Positions 1-9,590 of a DNA stretch of 23,422 bases are shown here, piece after piece. A program made the position numbers and the translations under genes. Each line of letters starts with the position of its first letter. Position 1 is the first letter of the stretch. Below the pieces are notes generated by a model. The model made no database searches and had not been told where the DNA came from. It worked only from the letters and a program-made list of their open reading frames with translations. The stretch comes from a virus: the IMG/VR virus record IMGVR_UViG_3300017719_000211, positions 1 through 23,422 of that record. One strand, written 5' to 3'.

Positions 1-3
1 GCC

Positions 4-1269
4 ATGAGCACGACAGGTACGATTGCTGCTAACTCTCCTTTTGCTGCAGGTCAAATAGGTGCACAACAAGCTAGTAAACAAATGATGTTAGCAAATGCAA
101 ACAAAGCTAAAGAGGGTCTGACCATGGGTCAGAAATTAGAAAAAGCTTTTACGGCAATTGAAAAACCATTTAGAGACCCAAAGACAGGAGACATTTCATC
201 ATTTAGAGTTGGATTAGGATCAGCTGGTCTGGGGGGTGCTGCTTACGCTGCAGGATTATTCGACCCTAAAGATCCACCAGATCCAAAGTATCCAGGATTT
301 AATAAATATTATGCAGCTAATCCAGAAATGTTTCAACCAGGTTCAGGTCAATACGGCCCTGATACAGATCAGTATCCTGAAGGGTCACCTTATTCTGGTT
401 TACAAGAAGGTGGTATTGCGGATGCAACTATGATGTCACCAGACGATGAAATGTTACAATACGATATGCAACAACAAAGCATGGACGACGGACCAGGGAT
501 TGTTGCAGCTTTAGAAGCAAGATTTAAGGAATCTTTTTTAGACCCAGATAAAAAATCTATGAGAGGTGCTATGAGGAAATCAATTCCATCTGGTAAAACT
601 CCAGTTTCAAAAATGACAAATGTAACTCCTATGGCTGCTGAACTTACAACAGCATTACCTGAAAGAATTAAAAGAGATTTTGTTATGAAATTTAAACAAG
701 ACCCTGATAAGACTGCAATTGAATATGCAACCACTATGAGGGACAAAGATAGATTGACTATCGCTGATGTTCAAAAAGCTAAGGAAGCATTAACACAAAT
801 GACGAATGAAACTGAAATGGACGTAGGTGAAATAGAAGGTATTATGGGTTTAATGGGACAGCAACAAGGAGAGGATGTGAGAATACCTCAAGCTCCACCA
901 CCTCCTGCACTTCAAAATATATTAGATACATTTAGATCAAGAGCAACTAATGAACCTAGAACTCAAGAGTTTAACAAAGGTGATTTAGTTGATGTGTTAC
1001 CATCTAAATTAAAAAGAGATGAGAATGATACATCAAATTACAAAAGAACTTCTGGTAAAATGGTTACTGATGAAACAGGCAAAGGATCAGGGAGCAAGGA
1101 CACTATGCTAGCTCAGTTAGCAGATGGAGAATTTGTAACTAAAGCTAAGTCAGTATTAGGTGCTGGTAAAGCAATGGGTGGTAAAAATAAACAAGAACAA
1201 AGAGAATTAGGAGCTAAGTTTTTTTATAGTCAAATGAGTGAATTAGAAAAACTAGCGGAAAGTGCTTAA
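4..1269 (+). CDS. Phage structural protein, 421 aa (possibly 5'-partial)
   Basis: I do not recognise a named family, but the composition and position fit a virion protein. It has a Gly/Ala/Met/Gln-rich N-terminal half, a Pro-rich stretch near residues 297-303, and a C-terminal segment around residues 363-390 (DTMLAQLADGEFVTKAKSVL) of the kind common near the C-termini of marine phage tail and internal virion proteins. Residues 246-263 (RDKDRLTIADVQKAKEAL) closely resemble a segment of the 626-aa protein at 2527-4407. The frame is open through the first bases of the window, so the ATG at 4 may be internal; no ribosome binding site can be seen. It is coupled to the next gene by a TAATG overlap, which supports co-translation in a late operon. 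The virion role is inferred. Confidence 0.7.
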   Translation: MSTTGTIAANSPFAAGQIGAQQASKQMMLANANKAKEGLTMGQKLEKAFTAIEKPFRDPKTGDISSFRVGLGSAGLGGAAYAAGLFDPKDPPDPKYPGFNKYYAANPEMFQPGSGQYGPDTDQYPEGSPYSGLQEGGIADATMMSPDDEMLQYDMQQQSMDDGPGIVAALEARFKESFLDPDKKSMRGAMRKSIPSGKTPVSKMTNVTPMAAELTTALPERIKRDFVMKFKQDPDKTAIEYATTMRDKDRLTIADVQKAKEALTQMTNETEMDVGEIEGIMGLMGQQQGEDVRIPQAPPPPALQNILDTFRSRATNEPRTQEFNKGDLVDVLPSKLKRDENDTSNYKRTSGKMVTDETGKGSGSKDTMLAQLADGEFVTKAKSVLGAGKAMGGKNKQEQRELGAKFFYSQMSELEKLAESA

Positions 1270-1703
1270 TGTATTTAATACAATTCAAACCAGAAGAGAT
1301 AGATAAAGTGTGGCCATTAGTTAAGGATAAAGTTCAATCTGCTTTAGAGAGAAATCATGAAGGAAAAACTTTGATGGACAATCAACATATAAAAGAAATG
1401 TGTAAGCAAGGTAAAAAACAATTATGGGTCACTGTAGACAAAGAAGATAATTTTAAAGGAGTTTGTATTTCAGAAATAGTTAAATATCCAAACTATAATG
1501 TTGGAGTTGTAAACATTGCAACTGGTAATGATTTACCTCAGTGGATAGATAAAATAAATGTATTTGAAAAATGGGCATTTGAAAATTGTGGTTGTAAGAA
1601 AATTGAAGTGTATGGAAGACCAGGATGGAAAAAAATGTTAGAACCTTTAGGTTTTCAATTTAATCACGTACAAATGGATAAATTTATAGGAGGGCACGCA
1701 TAA
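1269..1703 (+). CDS. GNAT-fold phage protein, T7 gp13-like position
   Basis: This 144-aa protein looks like a degenerate GNAT N-acetyltransferase fold of the type found in phage internal virion blocks. Visible features are a helical N-terminus, a strand with QLWVTVDKEDNFKGVCI around residues 51-67, and a C-terminal YGRPGWKKMLEPLGF segment near residues 116-130 that matches the last strand/helix of GNAT proteins. The canonical acetyl-CoA loop (Q/RxxGxG/A) is not visible, so catalysis is doubtful. It starts at the ATG overlapping the previous stop (TAATG). It sits directly before the 271-, 626- and 968-aa virion proteins, the place where T7-like phages carry gp13, an internal virion protein. 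The fold call is pattern recognition; the gp13 relation is inferred from position. Confidence 0.6.
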   Translation: MYLIQFKPEEIDKVWPLVKDKVQSALERNHEGKTLMDNQHIKEMCKQGKKQLWVTVDKEDNFKGVCISEIVKYPNYNVGVVNIATGNDLPQWIDKINVFEKWAFENCGCKKIEVYGRPGWKKMLEPLGFQFNHVQMDKFIGGHA

Positions 1704-2518
1704 TGTCAGGAGGAGGAGGTGGAGGCGGTACACCCGCGGACACTACAAACGTACAAACTATTAGGGAAGCACCAGAAATAGAAGCTAGAAGATTAGGTCT
1801 TATGGATGCTGCAGGTAAACTTGCGGACAAACCATTAGGGTTACCTGATTTTCAAGTAGCTGGATTAACTGGGGCAGAAACACAAGGTATTACTCAAGCT
1901 CGTCAAGGGACAGGTGCAGGTCTATCTTCTATTGCTGCTGCTGAATCGGCTGCTGCGTTAGATCCTTCATCACAACAATTTCAAAATTATTTTAATCCTT
2001 ATCAATCTTTTATAACTGATGAAATAAATCGACAAGCACAACTAGGCCAACAACGAGTTGCTAACCAGGCAATTTCTGCTGGAGCTTTTGGCGGTGGAAG
2101 AGAAGGAGTGCAAAGAGCAGAAGCGGAAAGAGCAAGATTATCAGAAATTGGAATGGCACAAGGAAGAGCATTTCAAGGAGCTCTAGGTGCATTTCAACAA
2201 GGACAACAATTACAAGCACAAACTGGATTAGCTGCGGCTGATGCAAAAATGAGACAGCAACAAGGAGACATTAGTACTTTATTTGCAGCAGGAGGATTGG
2301 AAAGAGGAGTAACTCAAGCACAACTTGAAGCGGATAGACAAAGTAAAGTTCAAGCAATTACTGATCCTTATCAAAGATTGTCTTTTGTGTCTGATATTCA
2401 AAGAGGGGCACCTTCAACACAATCTACAGTAACTCAGGGCTTCGCACCAACAGCTTCACCTTTTGCTCAAGCAGTAGGAACTGGTATAGGAGCTTATGCT
2501 GCGTTGGCTCCTAATTAA
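1703..2518 (+). CDS. Gly-rich N-terminus virion protein, 271 aa
   Basis: The protein opens with a poly-glycine run (residues 3-9) and continues as a Gln/Ala/Gly-rich, mostly helical chain with many small residues. This type is frequent in marine phage late regions next to internal virion or tail proteins. The C-terminal 30 residues are apolar and Gly/Ala-rich. The start is fixed by a strong ribosome binding site (AGGAGGG at about 1689) and a TAATG overlap with the GNAT-like gene. By order it could be the counterpart of T7 gp14 (internal virion/DNA-ejection protein), but no sequence motif proves this. No enzyme motif is seen. Confidence 0.6.
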   Translation: MSGGGGGGGTPADTTNVQTIREAPEIEARRLGLMDAAGKLADKPLGLPDFQVAGLTGAETQGITQARQGTGAGLSSIAAAESAAALDPSSQQFQNYFNPYQSFITDEINRQAQLGQQRVANQAISAGAFGGGREGVQRAEAERARLSEIGMAQGRAFQGALGAFQQGQQLQAQTGLAAADAKMRQQQGDISTLFAAGGLERGVTQAQLEADRQSKVQAITDPYQRLSFVSDIQRGAPSTQSTVTQGFAPTASPFAQAVGTGIGAYAALAPN

Positions 2519-2526
2519 GGAGAACA

Positions 2527-4407
2527 ATGGCAAAGTTAAAAGATAGAAAATTATATATAAAAGGTATCCTTAAACTTAATAGTGGAGGAATGGTTCCTCA
2601 ATCACCTTTTACGTCTGCTGGGTTAAAACAAGCAGGAATAACTGCTTTGAATCAAATTAAAGATCCAAAAACATATTCACAGTTTGCAAAAAAATTACCA
2701 ATGAGAACTTTAGGTGTAATGGGTCTGACAAATCCATATACATTACCTATTGCTGGTCCTGCTGTTATGTATTCAATAGCAGATACATTTACTCCTCAAT
2801 CTGTAAAAGATAGAGCTGAGTTAATGAGACAAGTACGAGGGCCTTATGAAGGTATACAAGACTATGATGAGGTTCCAGATAGTCCGTCTACTGTAGACTT
2901 ATTAAAAGAAGCAAAAAAATTAAATTTAAACACACCACTTACTCAAAGATTATTTGATAAATTTAAAGATCAAGTTAAGGTTGATGACAGAGAAACAGGG
3001 CCTGAAGTTGTAGAAAAAGGTGGATCTGAATTAGTAAAAAAAGAACCTACTCAAGTTGAAAATAAACAACCCGAAACAAATCAAAACGATGCGATTGTTC
3101 AAGTAGATAATCAACAAAAAAGTATAAAAAATTCAGAAAAAGTATTTAATGCTTTAGAGGCAGAAGCAAGAAAACAAGGTAAAATGACTGAATTGTCTGC
3201 AGCTATGGATGCTGCGAAAGAGGTTATGGGTGAAAGAGGATATAACAAATCTGGAAAATTATTATTACTTCAATTAGCATCTAATTTATTATCTGGAAAA
3301 AGTATGCAATCAGGTATACCAGGATTTTTGGATGTTCTTGGTCAAGCAGGTAAAAATGTAATTCCTATGGCAATTGCACTTGAGAGAGAAAGAGAAAAAG
3401 AGGAATTAGGTTTAGCAAAAGTTTTATTACAAACAAATGCAAAAAGAAAAAATACAAAAATTAAAGCACCTTCAATAAAAATTAGATATAAAAAACCTAA
3501 CGGTGACATATCTGATCCTATACCAGCTTCTCAAACTGAAGAAGGGTTTTACATAGGTTATGAAATGATTGGAGACAAGCCTGAAAAAATAAGAATTGAA
3601 CCTAGCATGGTAATTGGTCAAGCTCCAATTGCTGATAATGTTGCTAATAAAGCAAAAATACTAAATGAATATAAAGCTGTTAAATCAGGTGATTTATATA
3701 CTAATTTATTTATTAAAGTTGCAGCTGAAAACCCTGACCTTATTGGTGTACAAGGAGGTTGGAAAAAACTTACACTTAAATTTGGTGAGCTAGCTAGTAT
3801 TGCTACAGGATCTAAAACTTATAAAGAAACTATTTTAAAATTAAAAGATAGAGAAGAAACTAATTTTCAAAATTACAAAACTTTTGGTGAAGTAGAAGAT
3901 GGTGTAGATAAAAAACTAACTAGTATATTTCAAAAAATTGAAGATAAAGCTCAAGATTTAGATTCAGCTTCAGAAGAAATTCAAGCACAAGCATTGTTAG
4001 AAACACTAGAGCTTTTATCTACTTATTCATTGGCACAAACACTTAAAGACAAAGACCGTTTGGCTGTAGCCGATATTGAAAGAGCTGAAAAAAGGTTAGG
4101 CGGTACTGTTGGTTATGTTCCTTTCTATGATCAAAACCCCTTAGAAATTTTAACTGCTTACAAGACTGTAAATGAAACTTTTAAAAATAGATTAGGTGGT
4201 ATTAGAAATCAATGGAAAGATGTTTACTATTACAATCCAATGGAACTAGACGCTATTGATAAAGATTTTGCACAACAAATGATTGATAAAAATCAAGAAA
4301 ATATAAATAAATTTGTTGATGGATATACTCCTGAAAATAATCAGGATGTTGATGTATTTGGTAAAATGTTTAATGAAGACAACTTACAAGGAATTATTAA
4401 AGAATGA
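2527..4407 (+). CDS. Large virion or internal protein, 626 aa
   Basis: I do not recognise a named family. It is soluble-looking, Lys/Glu/Gln-rich and helical. Short apolar Gly/Pro segments lie near residues 60-85, a charged linker near 150-205, and Ala/Glu-rich helices around 210-300. Residues 507-524 (KDKDRLAVADIERAEKRL) mirror residues 246-263 of the first protein in this window, suggesting a shared interaction element. AAGGAG lies just before the ATG, 8 bases after the previous stop. Its stop overlaps the next start (ATGA), so it is co-translated with the 968-aa protein. By position it is a candidate gp15-like ejection protein; this is inference. Confidence 0.6.
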   Translation: MAKLKDRKLYIKGILKLNSGGMVPQSPFTSAGLKQAGITALNQIKDPKTYSQFAKKLPMRTLGVMGLTNPYTLPIAGPAVMYSIADTFTPQSVKDRAELMRQVRGPYEGIQDYDEVPDSPSTVDLLKEAKKLNLNTPLTQRLFDKFKDQVKVDDRETGPEVVEKGGSELVKKEPTQVENKQPETNQNDAIVQVDNQQKSIKNSEKVFNALEAEARKQGKMTELSAAMDAAKEVMGERGYNKSGKLLLLQLASNLLSGKSMQSGIPGFLDVLGQAGKNVIPMAIALEREREKEELGLAKVLLQTNAKRKNTKIKAPSIKIRYKKPNGDISDPIPASQTEEGFYIGYEMIGDKPEKIRIEPSMVIGQAPIADNVANKAKILNEYKAVKSGDLYTNLFIKVAAENPDLIGVQGGWKKLTLKFGELASIATGSKTYKETILKLKDREETNFQNYKTFGEVEDGVDKKLTSIFQKIEDKAQDLDSASEEIQAQALLETLELLSTYSLAQTLKDKDRLAVADIERAEKRLGGTVGYVPFYDQNPLEILTAYKTVNETFKNRLGGIRNQWKDVYYYNPMELDAIDKDFAQQMIDKNQENINKFVDGYTPENNQDVDVFGKMFNEDNLQGIIKE

Positions 4408-7310
4408 CCCCGCAAGAAGTAGCAGATTTAATAAATTCTAACCAACTCGATTTGAGAGCTCTTGATAAAGATCGTTTACAAATATTAGATGGTCTTCAAA
4501 AGAAAGGTGTATTACAAACAAAACCAATTGGTGAAATTTTAGAAAGACAATCACAAGTTGCTGATGAATTAGCAAAAGAAAAATCTTATCAAGAAGACCC
4601 TATAAGAGCTAAAACAGGAGATATTTTAAACAGAGATACGGTAAAAACAATATTTGATATGGGTTTCTTTGCTACACAATTAATGATGGACCGTAAAAGA
4701 TTAGCACAAGTTTTAGTAAATCCAAGTAAGTATTCAGGTCAAATTGGTAAACTAAAACAAGTCTTCTCTAAGAAAAGCACTAATCAATTTGCATCTACTC
4801 TTAAAAATTTAAGTAACTCTGCTAAGAATTTACCTGAGCCTGTATCTGCAATTTTAAGACCAGTAGTAGCAGGATCATTAGGGTATTCTGCAGGTGGTTT
4901 AGCATATGATGTAGCCGATGATATTATTAGAGCTAAGGAAGGCATAACTTCTGCAGGCTATAAAGAAGATTTAGAAAACAATTCTTTTTTAAGAGCAGCT
5001 GATGATTTTGCTGTTGGACTTGCTTGGAACGGAGGCGCAGAACTATTAGCTCCTGCTGCATTTGGTGCGGGTCATTTAGTAAGAAAGTTTTTAGGTTTAG
5101 AAGGAGACTACGCAAAAACTATAAAACAAATAGCACAAAATAATGGATTGGAAGCATCTTATTTAGAAATGGCTGATCCAACATCAATTGGTGGTAGAGT
5201 CGTTAAAGCATTTAACAAAGTATTTGGTCAATTACCTTTTGTAGGTAATCCTGCTTTAGCCGCAAAAGAATCAAGGTACAGAGAGTTTACTCAAGCATTT
5301 GAAAAGAATTTTAATTTGCAACCCAATATGCATATGGCTGAATTAGCTACAGTATCAGATGATATAGCAAAACAAATGGGAGATAACTTTGTAAGATTTA
5401 GAGGAGTATCTGATTCTATGTATGAAAGTTTTAGATCTATGTCTAAACAATTTGGTGACCCTATGATGATAGATCTTAATTTTTCAAGAAAATATTATAA
5501 TTCTTTATTAGCTAACAATTTTTCACCAGCAGAGTTTAAAATGACAATTGACAATGATTTATTACAAACTCCAATTGGTAGATTTAGACAAGCTTACGAA
5601 TCATTAGTAAAAGCAAATAGAAAAATATCACCTAATGAATTTTTAGAATTACAGATAATGTTAAACAGAGCTGTAGCAACTTCTCCTAAAAATTTAGAGT
5701 TGATTGGTACATACAAAGATATGAAAAAAGCTTTAGAAAAAGATTTTTCTTCTACCAAGTTAAATCCAGCTGATGAAATTTATTTAAAATATCCACCGCA
5801 AGATGCAAACATTGCTAATAATATTTTACAACCTGCAGATCCTACTAAAGTTAAAATAGGAGATATTGAAGGTGCGAGAGGCATGAAGTTAAATGAGGAA
5901 GCAATAAAAAGATTAAGAACTCAATTATTAGATGCTAATAATTTTTATCAAACTAATATTGTTTCATTTCAAACTGCTTTAGCTAATAGATTTGCAAACG
6001 CATTTGATAAAAATTTATTTAGTGAAAAACAATTAGCAGGTTTTTTTGAATCAGGAAGAATAAATAAAGATCAATTAGCTCAAATGATTTCAAAAAACGT
6101 ATTTCAATCAGGAGCTGGGAGACAGAGTTTTGATGCTATAACTGATTTACAAAAATTAGTAGAAGCTGATGTTTATAAATTTAATCCTAAAACACAAGGT
6201 TTTGAATTTGTTAAAAAAGGAACTAAAGCAGGTAATGATTCATTAAGAAGATTGTTCAGTTCTTATCTTGCAGATTCATATCAAAAATCATTTAAGGTAG
6301 CGCAAGGAGATAGTTTTATCGAACAAATGCTTGGTAAAGAAAAGCAAATGGAGTTGCAAAGACTTCCAGGTAGAACGTTAGATCAGATAAAACAAGGTGC
6401 AGATATTGGTCAAGACTTTGCATATTATGGTAATTTAAAATTTGATCCTGATGAATTTAGAAAATTAGTATTTCCTACTAATGAATACAAAAATAAAATT
6501 AATATGATTTTTGGAGAACAAGCAGGAAAAAAAATGACTAACAAAATTGATGAGTTATTAACTTACGTTGACGCACTAAATAGTTATGATATTCCAAATG
6601 CATCTACGTTTTTAGCAAGAAGACTTGTATTAACAGGGCCTGGTTCTATTGGTGCGGCAGGAGCTATGTATGGCATGGGTTTACCTGGTACAGCTTTAAT
6701 GTTGTTTTTAGGTAACAGAGCCAATAGAATTTTATCATCACCTAAAGTAATGGATAAGGTAGGCTCAACATTTAAAACATATTTACAATTATTAGATGAA
6801 GGTAAAATACCTAGTGTTGGATTACCTTTAATGAACAGAGCTATTATTGATATGATTTCAACTTTTGGTAATGAGTATCCTAATGATCCTATTGCTTATG
6901 GTGGAGATGACGTAGGAACTCAAAAATTATTAGAAAGACTAATTAACATGCAATATGATTCGGCTCCGCCAAAAGATTTAAACATGAATAAAGAAGACTA
7001 CGAAAGGTTATTTCCTGAAGTACCAGAAAAAGATTTAGCAAGAGTATTACCTCCACCAGAAATGGAGGACGTTGTTTCAATTATAGGTGGTGCACCTGTA
7101 AATGAAAATGAAGCACAAATTATGGCTCAAGGACTTGAGACCATGGACGAAGGCCCACTAACAGCAGCATTACCTAAATTACCAGGATTACCTGTAGCTC
7201 AACAAGCACCGCAAATGACAGCGCAAATAGCACCCCAAGACTATCAAGCAGCATTTCCTAGAGATGAATTAGGTCAATTGATTGCAACTAGAAGGGGACA
7301 GAATGCCTAA
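4404..7310 (+). CDS. Very large virion protein, candidate ejection protein, 968 aa
   Basis: The largest protein in the window. A short Gly/Ala-rich apolar stretch lies near residues 143-170, a long helical region with many Asn/Lys/Phe fills the centre, and a clear hydrophobic Gly-rich segment lies at about residues 748-775 (it includes GSIGAAGAMYGMGLPGTALM), able to insert into a membrane. The C-terminal 100 residues are Pro/Gln/Ala-rich. The size, the late apolar region and the last place in the block fit the gp16-type ejection proteins of podoviruses. I see no transglycosylase signature (no ES...GNx...Y pattern), so it is not the classic T7 gp16. It starts in an ATGA overlap with the preceding gene and ends inside the start of the 58-aa gene. 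Confidence 0.6.
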   Translation: MTPQEVADLINSNQLDLRALDKDRLQILDGLQKKGVLQTKPIGEILERQSQVADELAKEKSYQEDPIRAKTGDILNRDTVKTIFDMGFFATQLMMDRKRLAQVLVNPSKYSGQIGKLKQVFSKKSTNQFASTLKNLSNSAKNLPEPVSAILRPVVAGSLGYSAGGLAYDVADDIIRAKEGITSAGYKEDLENNSFLRAADDFAVGLAWNGGAELLAPAAFGAGHLVRKFLGLEGDYAKTIKQIAQNNGLEASYLEMADPTSIGGRVVKAFNKVFGQLPFVGNPALAAKESRYREFTQAFEKNFNLQPNMHMAELATVSDDIAKQMGDNFVRFRGVSDSMYESFRSMSKQFGDPMMIDLNFSRKYYNSLLANNFSPAEFKMTIDNDLLQTPIGRFRQAYESLVKANRKISPNEFLELQIMLNRAVATSPKNLELIGTYKDMKKALEKDFSSTKLNPADEIYLKYPPQDANIANNILQPADPTKVKIGDIEGARGMKLNEEAIKRLRTQLLDANNFYQTNIVSFQTALANRFANAFDKNLFSEKQLAGFFESGRINKDQLAQMISKNVFQSGAGRQSFDAITDLQKLVEADVYKFNPKTQGFEFVKKGTKAGNDSLRRLFSSYLADSYQKSFKVAQGDSFIEQMLGKEKQMELQRLPGRTLDQIKQGADIGQDFAYYGNLKFDPDEFRKLVFPTNEYKNKINMIFGEQAGKKMTNKIDELLTYVDALNSYDIPNASTFLARRLVLTGPGSIGAAGAMYGMGLPGTALMLFLGNRANRILSSPKVMDKVGSTFKTYLQLLDEGKIPSVGLPLMNRAIIDMISTFGNEYPNDPIAYGGDDVGTQKLLERLINMQYDSAPPKDLNMNKEDYERLFPEVPEKDLARVLPPPEMEDVVSIIGGAPVNENEAQIMAQGLETMDEGPLTAALPKLPGLPVAQQAPQMTAQIAPQDYQAAFPRDELGQLIATRRGQNA

Positions 7311-7479
7311 AAAATCTGCACTACAAAAAATAGAACATCATGAAAAAATTTGTAGGTATATGCAGAAACAAACATTTGAAAGAATAGATAGAATGGAAGC
7401 TAGAATTGCTAGAATGGAAAAGTTTATTATTTGTGGTATGGGTGCAATTCTTTTAGCTGTACTTTCAAACCATATGTAG
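7303..7479 (+). CDS. Coiled-coil plus C-terminal membrane helix protein (holin-like candidate)
   Basis: This 58-aa protein starts at the ATG at 7303, preceded by GAAGGGGA, in preference to an upstream in-frame TTG at 7282 with no binding site. Residues 1-40 are charged and heptad-like (KSALQKIEHHEKICRYMQ onward). Residues 41-57 are apolar and end in a short tail, forming one membrane segment. This N-terminal coiled coil plus C-terminal membrane anchor is the architecture of the XhlA hemolysin/holin-associated family and of some small phage holins. It follows the last virion gene with an 8-base overlap, where lysis genes often sit. No endolysin is visible, so the lysis role is a guess from architecture. 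Confidence 0.6.
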   Translation: MPKKSALQKIEHHEKICRYMQKQTFERIDRMEARIARMEKFIICGMGAILLAVLSNHM

Positions 7480-7491
7480 TATATCTACTGT

Positions 7492-8247
7492 GTGCTTACA
7501 AAAAAATACGACTACGAACATTACGATAGAGAAACTAAAAAGACAGGACGCTCTTATTTAGTTGGTGAAAAAAAATTACCTTCAGTTACAACAATTTTAG
7601 ATAAAACCAAAGACAAAGAATGGTTAAAAAAATGGCAAGAAAAAATTGGTATTGAAGAAGCAGAGCGAATAAAAAACGAAGCATCTTTAATTGGTACTGA
7701 GATGCATAAATATTTAGAATACTATGTTGAAGGAAAGAGATACGAATCATTATCTCCTCAAGGACAACAAGCTAGATTAATGGCATTAGAGATAGTTAAA
7801 CATGGTTTCAAACCTATCACAGAAGTGTGGGGGTCTGAAATATCTTTAAGACATACTGATAAGTATGCAGGTGCAACTGACCTTGTTGCAGTTTATAATG
7901 GTAAACCTGTTATCGTCGACTTTAAACAAAGTAACAAACCTGCTCAAGAACACTATTCTAAAGTACAAGATTACTATACGCAGTTAGCAGCATATGGAGA
8001 AGCACACTCAGAACACTACGGACCAATCGAAGGCGGTGTAGTTTTGATGTGTACTAGAGGATTATTATTTCAAAAGTTTGAAGTATTTGGAGATAGATAT
8101 GAACAAGCTAAAAAAGATTGGTGGAAAAAATATGATGACTATCTTGCTATAACCAAGTCCGAACAACTTCACCAAGAGTCTGAGCAGAAAGACGAAACTT
8201 CGACTTTAGAGAAAGAACAATCTTCTCATCAACAGTCCCCTCAGTAA
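7492..8247 (+). CDS. PD-(D/E)XK exonuclease (PDDEXK_1/Cas4-like, MGME1-like)
   Basis: A 251-aa nuclease predicted to degrade DNA ends during phage recombination or host DNA breakdown. The family motifs are in order: GTEMH with His72, GATD with Asp130, the VDFK core with Asp143 and Lys145, and DYYTQLAAY with Gln164 and Tyr168. These match RecB-family exonucleases as found in many phages. The start is GTG at 7492; a stop lies 5 codons upstream in frame and there is no ATG before residue 71. No good Shine-Dalgarno is seen. The last 33 residues are a polar Gln/Glu/Ser tail encoded opposite the 3' end of the helicase on the other strand, so it is probably not part of the fold. Confidence 0.85.
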   Translation: MLTKKYDYEHYDRETKKTGRSYLVGEKKLPSVTTILDKTKDKEWLKKWQEKIGIEEAERIKNEASLIGTEMHKYLEYYVEGKRYESLSPQGQQARLMALEIVKHGFKPITEVWGSEISLRHTDKYAGATDLVAVYNGKPVIVDFKQSNKPAQEHYSKVQDYYTQLAAYGEAHSEHYGPIEGGVVLMCTRGLLFQKFEVFGDRYEQAKKDWWKKYDDYLAITKSEQLHQESEQKDETSTLEKEQSSHQQSPQ

Positions 8248-9571
8248 TTAAATCTACATAAGTAACTTTTTGAGTCTGACCTATACGATGTGCTCGTTCT
8301 TCAGATTGCAATCTATGTTCAGCATCAAAGCTGTTAGAATAATATATGACTAATGTTGCAGCTGTAAGAGTTAAACCATAACCACCTGTAGATGGATTGG
8401 CTACAAAGAATCTACATTTAGGATCGTTTTGAAATAGTTTAATAGCCTTAGATCTATCTTCACTACTAACGGCACCATAAAAATTGACCACGGACTCAGG
8501 CCCATATTTTTGTCTAAGCTCTGAAGTAATATCTTCTATGTTGTGCACCCAGTTAGCCCAAATAATTGTTTTAGCATCTGATTCATCTAATATTTCAAAC
8601 AAAGTCTTCATCTTATTGTTTTCTAATTTTTTAATAATAGAAGATTCACCTTTAAAAAAACCAGCAGTAATTTGATGTAGTCTTATTATTTCAGTCATTG
8701 CATTATTAACAGTCATATAATCACCTTGTAGATTAGTATGTGCTTGTTGTTTTAATTCATTGTATAAAATTCTTTGCTCATCTGTTAAATGAACTACACG
8801 TTTTTGATACAATTTAGGAGGTAAATCTAAACATTCGTCTTTACGTACTCTAAATGAAAATTGTTTTATTTTATTTTCTAACTCTTCAAGATTTTTAAAA
8901 CCCACTGGTATGGCTATTTGTTTATCTCCATATGAATGCATCATTTCAAAAATACAATATCTATTTTTAAATGCAGTAAATGTAGGGAAATTTAAAAGCT
9001 TAGGATCTAAAAATTCACATTGGCTATAAATATCAATTGGTGATTTAGTAATTGGTGTACCCGTTAGTATACGTCTATATTTAGCAAGTGGTCTAATCTT
9101 AATAAGATTCTTAGTCCTCATAGCTTTGATATTTTTAATTGTAGACGATTCGTCTATACCAACTAACGCATCATGTTTATGTAAAAAATCACAAGCAATA
9201 TTATATCCTTTTTTAGTTGAGAAGGCTTCTACGTTCATAACTAATATTTTACATTTTTGAGAAGGTGTTTGAATAAATTTTTTTACTGTTTTTTCTAACG
9301 TAGGTTTCCATAAACAAACTTCATGAGGTATGTTAATATGTTTTGGAATCTCATCATTAACCCAAATAGTATAGACAGATTTAGTAGCTATTATAAGAGC
9401 ACTATCTATATCTTGTGTTGTGTATAAAACTCCTATGTTATCAATAAGTACTTTTGTTTTACCTGTACCCATCTCCATAAATAAAGCGTACGACTCTTTA
9501 TTCCAACAAGCCTCTAATGCTTTACGTTGGTGATCAAACGGTTCAGTCTTAAATTTATACTTAGCTACCAC
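8147..9571 (-). CDS. SF2 DEAD/SNF2-like DNA helicase
   Basis: A 474-aa ATP-dependent DNA translocase of superfamily 2. Motif I is MGTGKT (residues 34-39) after an N-terminal Q-motif-like FDHQRKAL. Motif II is DESS (140-143), the variant seen in many phage SNF2-like helicases. Motif III is LTGTPI (169-174), and motif VI lies near residues 424-435 (SEERAHRIGQT). The SNF2-type RAHRIGQ motif is diagnostic. It starts at GTG 9571 with no ATG nearby and no clear binding site. It is the only - strand gene in the replication block and converges with the exonuclease, overlapping it by 101 bp. It shares a 65-bp divergent spacer with the 177-aa gene. It probably acts in replication or recombination. Confidence 0.88.
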   Translation of the reverse strand: MVAKYKFKTEPFDHQRKALEACWNKESYALFMEMGTGKTKVLIDNIGVLYTTQDIDSALIIATKSVYTIWVNDEIPKHINIPHEVCLWKPTLEKTVKKFIQTPSQKCKILVMNVEAFSTKKGYNIACDFLHKHDALVGIDESSTIKNIKAMRTKNLIKIRPLAKYRRILTGTPITKSPIDIYSQCEFLDPKLLNFPTFTAFKNRYCIFEMMHSYGDKQIAIPVGFKNLEELENKIKQFSFRVRKDECLDLPPKLYQKRVVHLTDEQRILYNELKQQAHTNLQGDYMTVNNAMTEIIRLHQITAGFFKGESSIIKKLENNKMKTLFEILDESDAKTIIWANWVHNIEDITSELRQKYGPESVVNFYGAVSSEDRSKAIKLFQNDPKCRFFVANPSTGGYGLTLTAATLVIYYSNSFDAEHRLQSEERAHRIGQTQKVTYVDLITEGTVDEKIVLSLKSKFRLSAQTLGEVVRTWL

Positions 9572-9590
9572 AAAAAAGTTTTTAATTTAC

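Noticed and set aside
390-746. 118-aa - strand frame inside the first structural gene
   Set aside because: A shadow of the + strand gene; apolar Ile/Ser-rich product and no start signal.
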